Source: Chitinophagaceae bacterium (lineage in GTDB: Bacteria; Bacteroidota; Bacteroidia; Chitinophagales; Chitinophagaceae). Taken from it: DNA of 64,000 nucleotides. Positions 7,949 through 17,633 of the stretch are shown in pieces (positions within the stretch are counted from its first letter, which is position 1; each line of letters opens with the position of its first letter). A model generated the notes under the pieces. The model made no database searches and was not told the DNA's origin. It saw only the letters and a list, made by a program, of their open reading frames with translations. The DNA is taken from positions 1 to 64,000 of the forward strand of contig CANCEU010000002.1 in NCBI GenBank assembly GCA_947375185.1, in the 5' to 3' direction. Position numbers and translations under genes: made by a program.

Positions 7949-8392
7949 TTAATGCTCTTTCATCTTCTCATCCATACGTTCGTTGTATTCCAATGGTTGT
8001 TCTTTCCAATCTTTATTATAAGAAACAAACATTGCAATCCAAATGGATCTTGAAAGGCGCATAAATATGGGTTGCAATAGGATTACTAATGCAATGGAAC
8101 TAAATAGCCAATACAAAATTCTATTGTCATCTAAATCAAAGGTCATTCCAATTAATACTTTCCAAGCAACAAAGCTTGAGACAAAATAAGCAACAGTTAA
8201 AGCATAACTAACATAACCAGTACCGACATAAAAACCCACTTCAATTTCGGTAGGTTGCCCACAAACTGGGCAATGTTCATTCATCTTAGTGATATTGGAT
8301 AAGTCATATGCATTACCTGATACAAATAATTTACCTTCTCTACAACGAGGACATTTATTGGTAAGCATGCTAAGCATCATATTTTTACTCAT
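7949..8392 (-). CDS. DUF983 family membrane protein
   Basis: A 147-residue protein with two CxxC pairs near the N-terminus (Cys14/Cys17 in KCPRC and Cys41/Cys44 in HCPVCG), a zinc-ribbon-like arrangement, followed by two hydrophobic segments (about 58-80 and 92-113). This is the DUF983 layout, a family of unknown function common in Bacteroidota and alphaproteobacteria. It is the last gene of the gldJ-ispF-murF run, 33 nt after murF. Function cannot be inferred beyond a small inner-membrane zinc protein. Confidence 0.85.
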   Translation of the reverse strand: MSKNMMLSMLTNKCPRCREGKLFVSGNAYDLSNITKMNEHCPVCGQPTEIEVGFYVGTGYVSYALTVAYFVSSFVAWKVLIGMTFDLDDNRILYWLFSSIALVILLQPIFMRLSRSIWIAMFVSYNKDWKEQPLEYNERMDEKMKEH

Positions 8393-8425
8393 GTCGCGAA
8401 GGTATTAAATTATTAGGAGGGGTAA

Positions 8426-9727
8426 TTATAAATCTAACACCTGCTCCATTTGAATTCCTCTTGAGCCTTTAATCAAAATGGATCTGTTATTAAAAGATTG
8501 TTCTTTTAGCCAAATTTTTGCTTCATTCGCAGTTGGAAAGAATAAATATCCATGTTGGCAATGTTCAAAATCACCGCCTACTAAAACCACTTGCTCCCAC
8601 TTTGTTTGTTCTAATAAAGTAATGAGTTGTTGGTGTTCTGATATGCTTGTTGAACCTAATTCTTTCATGCCACCAATACAAACAATTTTATGTGCTGCAT
8701 TTAATTTTGCAAAATTTTCAATAGCTAATTTCATGCTACTTGGGTTGGCATTATAGGCATCTAAAATAACATCGTTATTATTCCATTTTAATAATTGCGA
8801 TCTGCTATTGGTAGGAGCGTAGTTTTCTATAGAAGCTTTTATTTTATCAATAGGCACTTTAAAATAAATACCAATACTTACCGCAGCTAAAATATTTGGT
8901 AAGTTATATTCGCCTACTAATTGAGTTTGTATATTAGCAATTTCAAAACCTTGTTTAAAATTAACTTGTAAAAAACCGTTCACTGTATTGGCTGTAGCCT
9001 GAAGTGCTCCAGCCTGTGTACCATAGCTAATTATATTGTTAATTCCTATGCTTAAGGATTGCAAGTAATCATAATCGCTCATGATAAATGCTGTGCCATC
9101 ATGTGCTCTTAAATAATCAAATAATTCACCTTTCCCTTTTTTAACGCCTTCTTCAGAACCAAATCCTTCTAAATGTGCTTTTCCACAATTGGTGATGAGT
9201 CCGAAGTTGGGCATTGCATAATCGCAGTAACTTTCAATTTCATGTAAATGATTAGCACCCATTTCAATGACCGCCATTTGTGCATCTGGCTTTATACTTA
9301 ATAGGGTAAGGGGCACACCAATATGATTATTAAGATTCCCTTGTGTTGTATAGGTATTAAAATGACTTGCTAGCACATTGTACACTAATTCCTTTGTAGT
9401 TGTTTTTCCATTGCTACCAGTGATGCCAATAAAAGGAATATTAAATTGCTGACGATGGTGTTTTGCGAGTGATTGTAAACATGCTAATCCATCTTGAACT
9501 AATAATATTTTATCATTCCATTTGTCATCTGCTATAATGGCTTCGTCCACTATTGCATACGATGCTCCAGACGCTAATGCCTTTTCGGCAAATAAATTGC
9601 CATTAAAATTTGGGCCTTTGAGCGCCAAATAGATATCCCCTGATTTTAATTTTCTTGTATCGGTTTGTACAGAAGGATGTTGCTTAAAAATTTCGTATAA
9701 ATAAGCAATAGATTGAAGCGTGATCAT
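8426..9727 (-). CDS. murF: UDP-N-acetylmuramoyl-tripeptide--D-alanyl-D-alanine ligase
   Basis: Adds D-Ala-D-Ala to the UDP-MurNAc tripeptide, the last cytoplasmic Mur ligase step. The 433 residues carry the Mur ligase ATP loop TGSNGKTTT (103-111), a MurF-type substrate domain (TDTRKLKSGDIYLALKG, 22-38) and later NANPSSMK and GGMKELG. Unlike the other mur genes in the window it is not in the dcw cluster: it lies 11 nt downstream of ispF in the gldJ operon. The gldJ-murF neighbourhood is also known from flavobacteria. Confidence 0.96.
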   Translation of the reverse strand: MITLQSIAYLYEIFKQHPSVQTDTRKLKSGDIYLALKGPNFNGNLFAEKALASGASYAIVDEAIIADDKWNDKILLVQDGLACLQSLAKHHRQQFNIPFIGITGSNGKTTTKELVYNVLASHFNTYTTQGNLNNHIGVPLTLLSIKPDAQMAVIEMGANHLHEIESYCDYAMPNFGLITNCGKAHLEGFGSEEGVKKGKGELFDYLRAHDGTAFIMSDYDYLQSLSIGINNIISYGTQAGALQATANTVNGFLQVNFKQGFEIANIQTQLVGEYNLPNILAAVSIGIYFKVPIDKIKASIENYAPTNSRSQLLKWNNNDVILDAYNANPSSMKLAIENFAKLNAAHKIVCIGGMKELGSTSISEHQQLITLLEQTKWEQVVLVGGDFEHCQHGYLFFPTANEAKIWLKEQSFNNRSILIKGSRGIQMEQVLDL

Positions 9728-9738
9728 CTTGAAATGAA

Positions 9739-10224
9739 TTAACTATTAATAGCGCTTAATAGACAGGTAGCCATTGCGACTAAACCTTCTTCTCGGCCAG
9801 TGAAGCCCATTGTTTCAGTTGTGGTAGCTTTGATTGAAATATCTTTATCTCCAATTTTTAAAATGCTGGCAATGCAGTTTTGCATTTCAATAACATAAGG
9901 TTTAATTTTCGGAGCTTCTAAACAAAGGGTAGCATCAATATTTACAATTTGATACCCTTGTGCTGTGATTAAATCATATGTGCGCGCAAGTAAAATTTTA
10001 CTGTCAATATTTTTATAAGCGTTGTCGGTATCAGGGAAATGAGTGCCTATATCTCCTAAACTTAATGCACCCAATAAAGCGTCACAAATTGCATGTAATA
10101 AAACATCTGCATCACTGTGGCCTAATGCGCCTTTAGTGTGCGGTATTTTAATGCCGCCAATCCACAAATCTCTTCCTTCTACTAATTGATGAAAATCAAT
10201 TCCTGAGCCAATGCGTAATTTCAT
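9739..10224 (-). CDS. ispF: 2-C-methyl-D-erythritol 2,4-cyclodiphosphate synthase
   Basis: MEP pathway enzyme that cyclises CDP-ME 2-phosphate to MEcPP for isoprenoid synthesis (undecaprenyl phosphate, menaquinone). 161 residues, a normal length. Zinc ligands are Asp10 and His12 in GIDFHQL and His44 in the signature GHSDADVLLHA (35-45). The substrate loop GDIGTHFPDTD is intact, and the C-terminal KATTTETMGFTGREEG is typical. It follows gldJ by 4 nt, so it is translationally linked to it. Confidence 0.97.
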   Translation of the reverse strand: MKLRIGSGIDFHQLVEGRDLWIGGIKIPHTKGALGHSDADVLLHAICDALLGALSLGDIGTHFPDTDNAYKNIDSKILLARTYDLITAQGYQIVNIDATLCLEAPKIKPYVIEMQNCIASILKIGDKDISIKATTTETMGFTGREEGLVAMATCLLSAINS

Positions 10225-10228
10225 TAGC

Positions 10229-11560
10229 TTATTTTTTAAATAGTCTCTTGTACCAAGGGATAGATTTGTCTGTTACTTCACTAGCAGCGTCAAATCCGAA
10301 TGCAGAGGATACGCATCTAAATCCAATGGTACTGCTTGATTTATCTTGATCTAAGAATCTTCTAGTTCCAGGGTTTAACCAGTAAGGTCGGTCTTTCCAA
10401 CTACCTCCTTTATATACTCTAGATTTATTTGAAATCAAAGTGTTTACACCCGTTTCATATTGCGCTAATGTTTCGTCATCACCATCTAAAGTGCTATCGC
10501 CTCTGTATGGATTAAAATCATCCATGTCATCTCCGCTTAATGGTCTGTAGATATCGGCTACCCACTCGTTAACATTACCATTTAAATTGTAAATACCAAT
10601 TCTGCTAGGCGTAAAACTATATACTTTACTTGGTACGCCCGCTCCATCGTTTGAATACCCAATCATGCCCATATAATCTCCCTGCCCATTTTTGAAATTA
10701 GCAGTATACATTCCTTGATCAGATTTTTTTGTTGATCTAATGGCATCATTTCCATTGCTGCTCCATGGGAATGGAGAATCTGATTGTGCTACGCTAGCAT
10801 TTGGATGTGCAGCGTTGGCGCCAGCTTTTGCGTTCTTAAAATTAGAAACATAATTCTTTGAACTGGATACTTTTGCCGCATATTCCCACTCTGCCTCTGT
10901 AGGTAAACGGAAGTCAGGTACCATAATAAACTCTTCACCTGATTTAATTAATCTTGCATTGCCTTTTGAAGTAGAATCTAATAGCTTTTCTCTGCCTGCT
11001 ATTTTTCCAACATATCTTTGTTTAGAATTGATGATTCCATAATAGATAAGTGTTTTCTCATTTGCTCTATCTGTTCTCCAACGACAATATTTATTGGCTT
11101 GTTCCCAACTTACACCAACAACAGGGTAGTCATTGTATGCCTTTGCTCTAAAATATCCTAATACCATTGGCTCATTGTAAGATAACGGTGTTTTCCAAAC
11201 CAAGGTATCTGGTAATGCTTCTTTAGCCAAGTCTCTATATTGTGTAGAATCCTTTGCAAGGTTCTCTAACCAATGCGTATAATCTCTATATTTCTTGTTG
11301 CTAACTTCATATATATCAATACGAAAAGAGCTCACAGTTTTTCTACGTAAAGTATTATTCCATTGTCTCATTTCACTTTCCTCAGTATTCATACCCATTG
11401 CAAAAGTGCCTCCTCTAATTAAGATAGTGCCTTCGTAAGGGTCATTTTTCGTTGCAGCAAATTGAACGGAATTCGCATCCTTTGACTGCAAAGAAGAAAC
11501 CATAGTAGGGCCTAATAATAGCACCGCGAAAAACAATAAAATACTGTTGATAAAATTCAT
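10229..11560 (-). CDS. gldJ: GldJ-like SUMF1-domain protein of the type IX secretion/gliding machinery
   Basis: A 443-residue exported protein with a formylglycine-generating-enzyme (SUMF1) fold: IRGGTFAMGMNTEE (48-61), DIYEVSNKKYRDY, FRLPTEAEWEYAA, NGNVNEWVADIY and a terminal SSTIGFRCV. The active-site cysteines of true FGE are absent, so it is likely structural, as in GldJ and GldK. Position next to porU-porV and murF supports GldJ, which in flavobacteria is a lipoprotein needed for gliding and protein secretion. The N-terminus is a normal signal sequence (LLFFAVLLLGPTMVSSL) with no lipobox Cys, and the chain is shorter than flavobacterial GldJ. Confidence 0.78.
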   Translation of the reverse strand: MNFINSILLFFAVLLLGPTMVSSLQSKDANSVQFAATKNDPYEGTILIRGGTFAMGMNTEESEMRQWNNTLRRKTVSSFRIDIYEVSNKKYRDYTHWLENLAKDSTQYRDLAKEALPDTLVWKTPLSYNEPMVLGYFRAKAYNDYPVVGVSWEQANKYCRWRTDRANEKTLIYYGIINSKQRYVGKIAGREKLLDSTSKGNARLIKSGEEFIMVPDFRLPTEAEWEYAAKVSSSKNYVSNFKNAKAGANAAHPNASVAQSDSPFPWSSNGNDAIRSTKKSDQGMYTANFKNGQGDYMGMIGYSNDGAGVPSKVYSFTPSRIGIYNLNGNVNEWVADIYRPLSGDDMDDFNPYRGDSTLDGDDETLAQYETGVNTLISNKSRVYKGGSWKDRPYWLNPGTRRFLDQDKSSSTIGFRCVSSAFGFDAASEVTDKSIPWYKRLFKK

Positions 11561-11673
11561 ATAAAAAATTTATTCTAAATCTAGTAAAATAGTGCTGCGA
11601 ATATACTCCGTTTTTGCTTATTTAGCCAAGCCATTTACATAATCTTATGTTAGTAAAACCCTAATTTTAGGCC
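11561..11673. promoter_or_regulatory. Divergent promoter region of gldJ and porU
   Basis: The 113-nt gap serves both directions. For gldJ the minus strand has TATATTCG (a one-base variant of TAnnTTTG). For porU, TAATTTTA lies 4 nt before the ATG. Both are near-consensus only. Confidence 0.35.
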
Positions 11674-14600
11674 ATGAAGCGGCTCATTTTAACCTATTTG
11701 ATGATTTTTTTAACAATTTCGTGTTCAATAAGGGCACAAAAAAGCCCTTTGTCAAATGGAAAATGGGCTAAAATCGGCACCGGCAAGCAAGGAATTTATA
11801 AGTTAACTGGAGCGCAGTTAAGCAGTTTGGGATTTGTATTGCCCATAGTTTCTAATCAATTACAATTATTTGGTTTTGATTTGACTAGCCTGACGGACAA
11901 AGTACCAAATTTTCCTCAGCAAGGATTTTTAGAGCATGCAATAAAAGTGGTGGATGGTGGAGATGGACAAATTAATGCATCAGATTATATATTATTTTAC
12001 AATCAAGGTCCAGTTTATTGGAAGTATGACAGTAATGTCAATCGTATAGCGCATACTAATTTTTCAAGTGCAGATACGGTATATTATTTTTTAACTGTAG
12101 GTCAAAATGGGAAAAGAATTGCATTGCAAAATCAGCAAGCTAACAATACGATAGCTAAAGAAATATTTAATCAACGTTTTCTTTTTGAAAAAGATAGTAT
12201 TTCCTTATTAAATAGTGGTAAAACCTTGTTTGGCAGTCCCATGGGACAGGGTATAGGAAAGCAACCACAACTTGTGTTTTCATTTTCATCGCAGGGAATG
12301 AATGTTGAAAGTGAATTGAAATGTTATTTTCATTTAGCTTCTACTACTTATCAAGAAAATGGAAAATTTATTTTTTCATTGAATGATCAAATATTTCATA
12401 CTGCTATTTTGCCGACAGTTTCGGGCTTGTTGTATGATGATATTGCATCTGAAAAAAATGATAATTTTTCGGTGAATGCGCAATCAACATGGCCCAATAA
12501 ATCTACATTAAAAATTGGCTATAATTCAACCAATTCAAACAGTACGGGTTGGATAGATTATGTTGAATTGCATGCTAAAAAACAAGTTGGATTTTGGCAG
12601 GATAGTACCATTGAATTTAGTATTGATGAAGGGTTGAGTCAGGGCAATTTTGCAAATTGTAAAATTCAGCAAATGGATGCAAGTGCAATTGTTTGGAATA
12701 TTTCCAATGTTCAATATCCACAAGAAATTAAATGGAAAATGGATTCAAATGGAATTGGCAGTTTTAATCAATCATTAAACAATCGTTCAAGCTTTTTCGG
12801 AGTAAGACTAGATGCATTTGAGACTCCAATTTTATTGGGACCAGTTGCAAATCAAAATACATTACAATATAATGATGGTGTAGACTATGTAATTGTTTAT
12901 GCACCCGCATATTTGAATGCAGCCAATCGTTATCGTGAATTTCAACAAACTAAATTTGGAAGAAAATCAATCCTTGTAAATGCGAAGGAATTATATAATG
13001 ATTTTTCTGGCAGTCAGGTGAGCGCTGTTGCAATTCGGAATTTTGTAAAATCGCTTTTTAATGTTGCCTCTCAAAATAATTTGAATGCTCCGAAATACTT
13101 ATTGTTATTAGGTATTGGAAATTTTAACACTCGAAAAATAAATATTGAACAAGAGTTGCCAACTTATGAGAGTACAAATTCTATTTCCATATTATCGAGT
13201 TTTTCGACAGATGATTTCTTTGCTACTTTAAATAATAATGAGGATGTAAATAATTACAATGCTTTACAACAATTGTCATTAAGCGTGGGGCGAATTCCTG
13301 CAAGATCCGCCCAGGAAGCGGATACCGTTATCAATAAGTTAATTAATTATCAGACCAATAATATTGGAGGGTTGTGGCAAAATAAAATTACATGGGTTGC
13401 CGATGATGGGGATTATAATTTGCATTTACAAGATGCAGAATCCATAATTGATCATTTGCAAAAAAATGAAGCTCATTGGGATCATCATAAAATTTATCTC
13501 GATTTTTTCAAATCGACAAATACCTCTTCAGGAAATACATATCCTTTAGCATTTAATACTATCCAACAATCCATTGTGGATGGAAGTTTGTTGTTAAATT
13601 ATACTGGACATGGTAATTATTTACGATTATCGGAGGAGGCGGTTATTACTCAAGCACAATTCGAATTATGGAAAAATGCCGATAAATTGCCGCTAATGGT
13701 AACTGCATCCTGCAATTTCGCACCTTATGACCAGCCGGGGTTACAGTCTATTGCATGGGATGCTTTGATGAAAAACCGAAATGGAATCATTGGCTTAGTT
13801 GCTGCCAACAGATTGGTATTTGCAAATAGTAATAAACAAATAAATGACCTATTCATTCAGCAATTATTAGTTAAAAATCTCAATGGAAATTATAATACGA
13901 TTGGGGAGGCTTTGCAAAATGCAAAAATGCTTGATTGGCGACAAGGAGGAGACCGAGTAAATGATTTAAAATTTAACCTGATTGGAGATCCCGCATTAAA
14001 ATTAAACTTGCCAAACTTGGAAATGGTTTTAGGTAAAATAAATGATAAATTATTTATTGGTCATGATACATTATTGTCTGGCAAACAGAATACGCTAAAA
14101 GGAGCGATTTTGAATAATGGAGTACTTCAATCAAATTTTACAGGGCAGTTGGAAATGATAATTTATGATGCCGCAAAAACTAAAAATACATTAGCAAACA
14201 TATCAACTAGTATGTCTGTTCCAATTACGGTGCAGGAAAATATATTATTTAAAGGGAAGGCTAGTATCATAAATGGTATTTATAAAATTGATTTTATATT
14301 ACCAGCTCAGGTATCAAATTCATATAATCCAATTAGAATTGAATTAGCGTCCCTTGATTCAAATAATGCGGCAAGTTTAGTGATTGATTCGATCTTTGTA
14401 AAGCTCAATCCAGCATTTAATAATTTAGACACTATCGGACCCCGAATGGATGCTTTTTTAAATGACCCTTTGTTTAGGCAAGGTGGTTGGGCAATGCCTA
14501 ATTCGACATTATATATTAAACTATCTGATAGTGCGGGTATATTGACATCTGGAAATGCATTAGGACATGATTTATCAATTTGGATGGATAGTGACCCAGT

Positions 14601-15078
14601 CCCTATTGTACTTAATAATTATTTTATTGCCGATGTTGACACCTACACTACTGGAAAAGTGCAGTATGCCTTGCCAATTTTAACCGAGGGGTTACATCGA
14701 ATTATTATTAAGGCCTGGGACCTATTTGGCAATAGTAATTCAGATACATTGATATTTGAAGTGCCAAGGTCAAATAGTTTAATGATAAAAAATGCTACAA
14801 ATTATCCGAATCCTTTTGTAGAAAAATCTCGCTTTAGTTTTGAAATAAATCAAATAGGAGCGGAGGATCAAATAACTTTTGAAGTGTATGATTGGGCAGG
14901 GAATTTGCTATTTTTTCAAAATAAATTAGAAGTTATTAATCAGAATAGGTTTTATTTTGATTGGGATGGTAAAACGGCGACGGGAGCTAGATTGAGTCCA
15001 GGTGTCTATTTTTATAGATTTATCATAAAAACAAAGTCGGCTAACAGTAGCGTAACAAATACTTTCATCAAATTATAG
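11674..15078 (+). CDS. porU: Type IX secretion system sortase PorU (gingipain-like C25 peptidase)
   Basis: Outer-surface sortase that removes the C-terminal signal of type IX clients and couples them to A-LPS. The 1134 residues start with a signal peptide (to about residue 22). The C25 peptidase region has the catalytic His646 in NYTGHGNY and Cys680 in TASCNFAPYDQPG. The C-terminus (about 1035-1134: NYPNPF, then LSPGVYFYRFIIKT) is a FlgD-like, type IX C-terminal domain, as PorU itself carries. It is followed by porV after 45 nt. All key residues are present, so it should be active. Confidence 0.94.
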   Translation: MKRLILTYLMIFLTISCSIRAQKSPLSNGKWAKIGTGKQGIYKLTGAQLSSLGFVLPIVSNQLQLFGFDLTSLTDKVPNFPQQGFLEHAIKVVDGGDGQINASDYILFYNQGPVYWKYDSNVNRIAHTNFSSADTVYYFLTVGQNGKRIALQNQQANNTIAKEIFNQRFLFEKDSISLLNSGKTLFGSPMGQGIGKQPQLVFSFSSQGMNVESELKCYFHLASTTYQENGKFIFSLNDQIFHTAILPTVSGLLYDDIASEKNDNFSVNAQSTWPNKSTLKIGYNSTNSNSTGWIDYVELHAKKQVGFWQDSTIEFSIDEGLSQGNFANCKIQQMDASAIVWNISNVQYPQEIKWKMDSNGIGSFNQSLNNRSSFFGVRLDAFETPILLGPVANQNTLQYNDGVDYVIVYAPAYLNAANRYREFQQTKFGRKSILVNAKELYNDFSGSQVSAVAIRNFVKSLFNVASQNNLNAPKYLLLLGIGNFNTRKINIEQELPTYESTNSISILSSFSTDDFFATLNNNEDVNNYNALQQLSLSVGRIPARSAQEADTVINKLINYQTNNIGGLWQNKITWVADDGDYNLHLQDAESIIDHLQKNEAHWDHHKIYLDFFKSTNTSSGNTYPLAFNTIQQSIVDGSLLLNYTGHGNYLRLSEEAVITQAQFELWKNADKLPLMVTASCNFAPYDQPGLQSIAWDALMKNRNGIIGLVAANRLVFANSNKQINDLFIQQLLVKNLNGNYNTIGEALQNAKMLDWRQGGDRVNDLKFNLIGDPALKLNLPNLEMVLGKINDKLFIGHDTLLSGKQNTLKGAILNNGVLQSNFTGQLEMIIYDAAKTKNTLANISTSMSVPITVQENILFKGKASIINGIYKIDFILPAQVSNSYNPIRIELASLDSNNAASLVIDSIFVKLNPAFNNLDTIGPRMDAFLNDPLFRQGGWAMPNSTLYIKLSDSAGILTSGNALGHDLSIWMDSDPVPIVLNNYFIADVDTYTTGKVQYALPILTEGLHRIIIKAWDLFGNSNSDTLIFEVPRSNSLMIKNATNYPNPFVEKSRFSFEINQIGAEDQITFEVYDWAGNLLFFQNKLEVINQNRFYFDWDGKTATGARLSPGVYFYRFIIKTKSANSSVTNTFIKL

Positions 15079-15123
15079 AAAACAAAGTTCTTTTATTACC
15101 TTTATCAAACAACAATTTTCCCC

Positions 15124-16263
15124 ATGCAGTACTTGAGTAAGTTTAAGCAATTCATCGTTTTAGTTTGTTTGATGTTTGTTATTCAAAATATGAATGCGCA
15201 AACGACATCATTAAAGCTACAAAGTACTGCAGTGCCTTTTATGATGATTTCACCCGATGCACGCTCTGGTGGAATGGGTAATTTATCATTGGGAATGACA
15301 CCTGAAGCAAATGATTTGTTTGGGAATAACGCTAAATTGCCCTACTTAAGTGAGCGCCAAGGTTTTTTAATAAATTATACACCTTGGTTAAAGGATTTAG
15401 GATTGAGTGATGTGTACCTTGCTAGTGCTGGGTATTATAAAAAATTAAATGATCAAAGCGCAATCAATTCTTCACTTCGTTTTTTTAGCTTAGGAAATAT
15501 TGATTTCACTGACGAATCTGGATTAACAACTTTGCCTTCTCAAAAACCTTCGGAATTTAGTTATGATATTGGGTATAGTTTATTGTTAAATGATAAATTG
15601 AGTATTGGCGCAACCCTTAGATATATTTATTCTAAATTGGTGCAAGGCTCATTTGGATCAACTGCCATAAATTATAAAGCGGGAAGTACGGCAGCCGCTG
15701 ATATTTCCATGTTTTACAAGCAAAATCCAGATTTAAATGGATTTCATGCCGGTTTGCTTTTATCCAATTTAGGAGGTAAAATAAGTTACTCCAACGAAAC
15801 GAAAAATAAATATTTCATACCAGCAAATATTGGATTAGGCCTTGGGTATTTAAATAAGTTTGATTACGATAATTCGCTTGAATTTGGGGTAGATATCAAT
15901 AGATTAATGGTGCCAGCAAGTCCAGATAATACAAGCACAGAATCAGTAAATCAATATTTCACCCAATCTGTAATCAATAGTTATTTCAATTCATTCTCTA
16001 CTCAATATGGAATGCCTTTTTCGGAATCTTTAAAAGCATCAGTTGGACTTGAATACAATTATACCAATCGATTTTATTTAAGGGGTGGTTATTATATGGA
16101 TAATAATAAGAGCTTGGGTAACATGCAATATTTTACACTAGGTACTAGTTTTCAATATCAACAATCTAAGTTCAATATTAGTTATTTAGTCCCTTCAGGG
16201 GGAGGGTTGACAAAAAATCCACTATCTAATACATTGCGCTTTGGAAGTATCTTCTTCTTTTAA
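15124..16263 (+). CDS. porV: Type IX secretion outer-membrane protein PorV (LptO)
   Basis: Beta-barrel shuttle that receives client proteins from the Sov translocon and delivers them to PorU. It has 379 residues, a signal peptide ending MNAQ (about residue 26), then the characteristic [19 protein letters not shown] stretch, alternating beta strands and a terminal aromatic residue (LRFGSIFFF) typical of outer-membrane barrels. It is immediately downstream of porU, the conserved order in Bacteroidota. Together with gldJ it gives part of the T9SS; porK/L/M/N and sov are not in the window. Confidence 0.93.
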   Translation: MQYLSKFKQFIVLVCLMFVIQNMNAQTTSLKLQSTAVPFMMISPDARSGGMGNLSLGMTPEANDLFGNNAKLPYLSERQGFLINYTPWLKDLGLSDVYLASAGYYKKLNDQSAINSSLRFFSLGNIDFTDESGLTTLPSQKPSEFSYDIGYSLLLNDKLSIGATLRYIYSKLVQGSFGSTAINYKAGSTAAADISMFYKQNPDLNGFHAGLLLSNLGGKISYSNETKNKYFIPANIGLGLGYLNKFDYDNSLEFGVDINRLMVPASPDNTSTESVNQYFTQSVINSYFNSFSTQYGMPFSESLKASVGLEYNYTNRFYLRGGYYMDNNKSLGNMQYFTLGTSFQYQQSKFNISYLVPSGGGLTKNPLSNTLRFGSIFFF

Positions 16264-16323
16264 TTAACAGTTCGTTAATTCAGTTAATCGTTTATTCCAT
16301 CGGGTTATTTAAGCAGATTTGCC

Positions 16324-16331
16324 TATTTTTG
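16324..16331 (+). promoter_or_regulatory. -7 element 6 nt before the dut ATG
   Basis: TATTTTTG matches TAnnTTTG exactly; six bases separate it from the ATG at 16338, implying a leader of about 3 nt at most. No convincing -33 element is present. Confidence 0.45.
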
Positions 16332-16337
16332 CTGCTA

Positions 16338-16778
16338 ATGTCAGCAACCGTTCAAATTGTAAATAATAGTCATCATCCATTGCCAAGTTACGCCACAGCT
16401 GGCGCATCAGGGATGGATATTAGGGCATTTTTAGAAGCGCCAATACAGTTAGAGCCAATGGAACGGGTATTGATCCCTACAGGTCTATTTATTTCAATTC
16501 CAGAAAACTTGGAAGTTCAAATTAGACCAAGAAGCGGTTTGGCTATTAAACAGGGGTTAACTTGTTTAAATACACCAGGCACCATTGACGCCGATTATCG
16601 AGGGGAAATAAAAGTAATATTAATTAATTTATCTACTGAAGTGCAGTCTATTCAAGATGGAGATAGAATTGCGCAAATGGTATTTCAAAAGGTAGAAAAA
16701 GCAGGCTGGGATTTGGTGCAACAATTAGATAACACTGAACGTGGTGATGGAGGTTTTGGCCACACTGGTAAACAATAA
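16338..16778 (+). CDS. dut: dUTP diphosphatase
   Basis: Hydrolyses dUTP to dUMP and pyrophosphate, limiting uracil in DNA. 146 residues, the size of a trimeric dUTPase. The five family motifs are visible: GASGMDIRA (22-30), RPRSGLA (63-69), [14 protein letters not shown] (78-91), DRIAQMVF (109-116) and the mobile C-terminal [11 protein letters not shown] (134-144). I start at the ATG at 16338, since the upstream TTG CTG CTA overlaps the -7 box. It is followed 10 nt later by the DUF4292 lipoprotein gene. Confidence 0.96.
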   Translation: MSATVQIVNNSHHPLPSYATAGASGMDIRAFLEAPIQLEPMERVLIPTGLFISIPENLEVQIRPRSGLAIKQGLTCLNTPGTIDADYRGEIKVILINLSTEVQSIQDGDRIAQMVFQKVEKAGWDLVQQLDNTERGDGGFGHTGKQ

Positions 16779-16788
16779 ACTTTCGTTA

Positions 16789-17613
16789 ATGAATATAAGG
16801 GCCTTCTTTTTTATATCAATGATTATTATACTTGCATCCTGTGCTACTTCCAGAAAGGTGCAAGTAATTCAAGATGCATTAACCAAGAAAGATACTGCCA
16901 GTTATCAAGTGATAGCAGAAAAAACCAAAGTGGACTCAGGCGAAATTGTAAAGCAAATTGTTGAAAAAATTGCCAATACAAAACTTGCTTTTAATACCAT
17001 GAATTCGCGTGTGAAACTGGATTATGAAACTGTAAATAATTCAGATGCCTTTATTGCCAATATTAGTATAGACAAAGGAAAGGCAATTTATATTACCGTG
17101 AGAGGTGCAATGGGGGTGATTGGCCTTAAAGCAATCATAACGAATGATAGTGTTAAGCTGTTTTATCCTTTAAAGAAAAAAGTAGAGTTGCGCCCATTGT
17201 CCTATATACAAGATGTGATAAAAATTCCATTTACATATAACACCATAGAGGATTTAATTGTGGGTAATCCTATTTTTATGGAAGATGCAAGCATTGTAAC
17301 CTATAAGATGAATTCCAACAAATTGCAAGTTGGAATGGCAGGCAAACTCTTTAAAAATTTAATTACACTAAGTGAAGACAATGTCAAAGTATTGCACTTG
17401 AAATTAGATGACATTGACATTAATCAACATCGTACTTGTGACATTACTTATTCGAATCATAATGCCGTTTTGCAAAATCAATTTCCAACAAACAGGGACA
17501 TCGCGATTGCTTCTCAATCAAGATTAGAGATTCATATGGAGATGAAGGATTATTCATTTAATGAGCCATTAAAATATAACTTTATCATTCCGAAATCAGG
17601 AAAGAGAAGATAA
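16789..17613 (+). CDS. DUF4292 family lipoprotein
   Basis: A 274-residue exported lipoprotein: the signal peptide ends in IIILASC with the lipidated Cys18. The body is beta-rich (VKLDYETVNNSDAFIANISIDKG style), consistent with a LolA/LolB-like half-barrel, which is an inference from pattern and not proven. DUF4292 proteins are conserved in Bacteroidota, often near dut and the EnvC-like gene as here. An outer-membrane biogenesis role would fit. The start ATG at 16789 is chosen because it places the signal sequence at the N-terminus; an upstream in-frame start would overlap dut. Confidence 0.82.
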   Translation: MNIRAFFFISMIIILASCATSRKVQVIQDALTKKDTASYQVIAEKTKVDSGEIVKQIVEKIANTKLAFNTMNSRVKLDYETVNNSDAFIANISIDKGKAIYITVRGAMGVIGLKAIITNDSVKLFYPLKKKVELRPLSYIQDVIKIPFTYNTIEDLIVGNPIFMEDASIVTYKMNSNKLQVGMAGKLFKNLITLSEDNVKVLHLKLDDIDINQHRTCDITYSNHNAVLQNQFPTNRDIAIASQSRLEIHMEMKDYSFNEPLKYNFIIPKSGKRR

Positions 17614-17633
17614 TTTTTGAAACAAAATAACTT

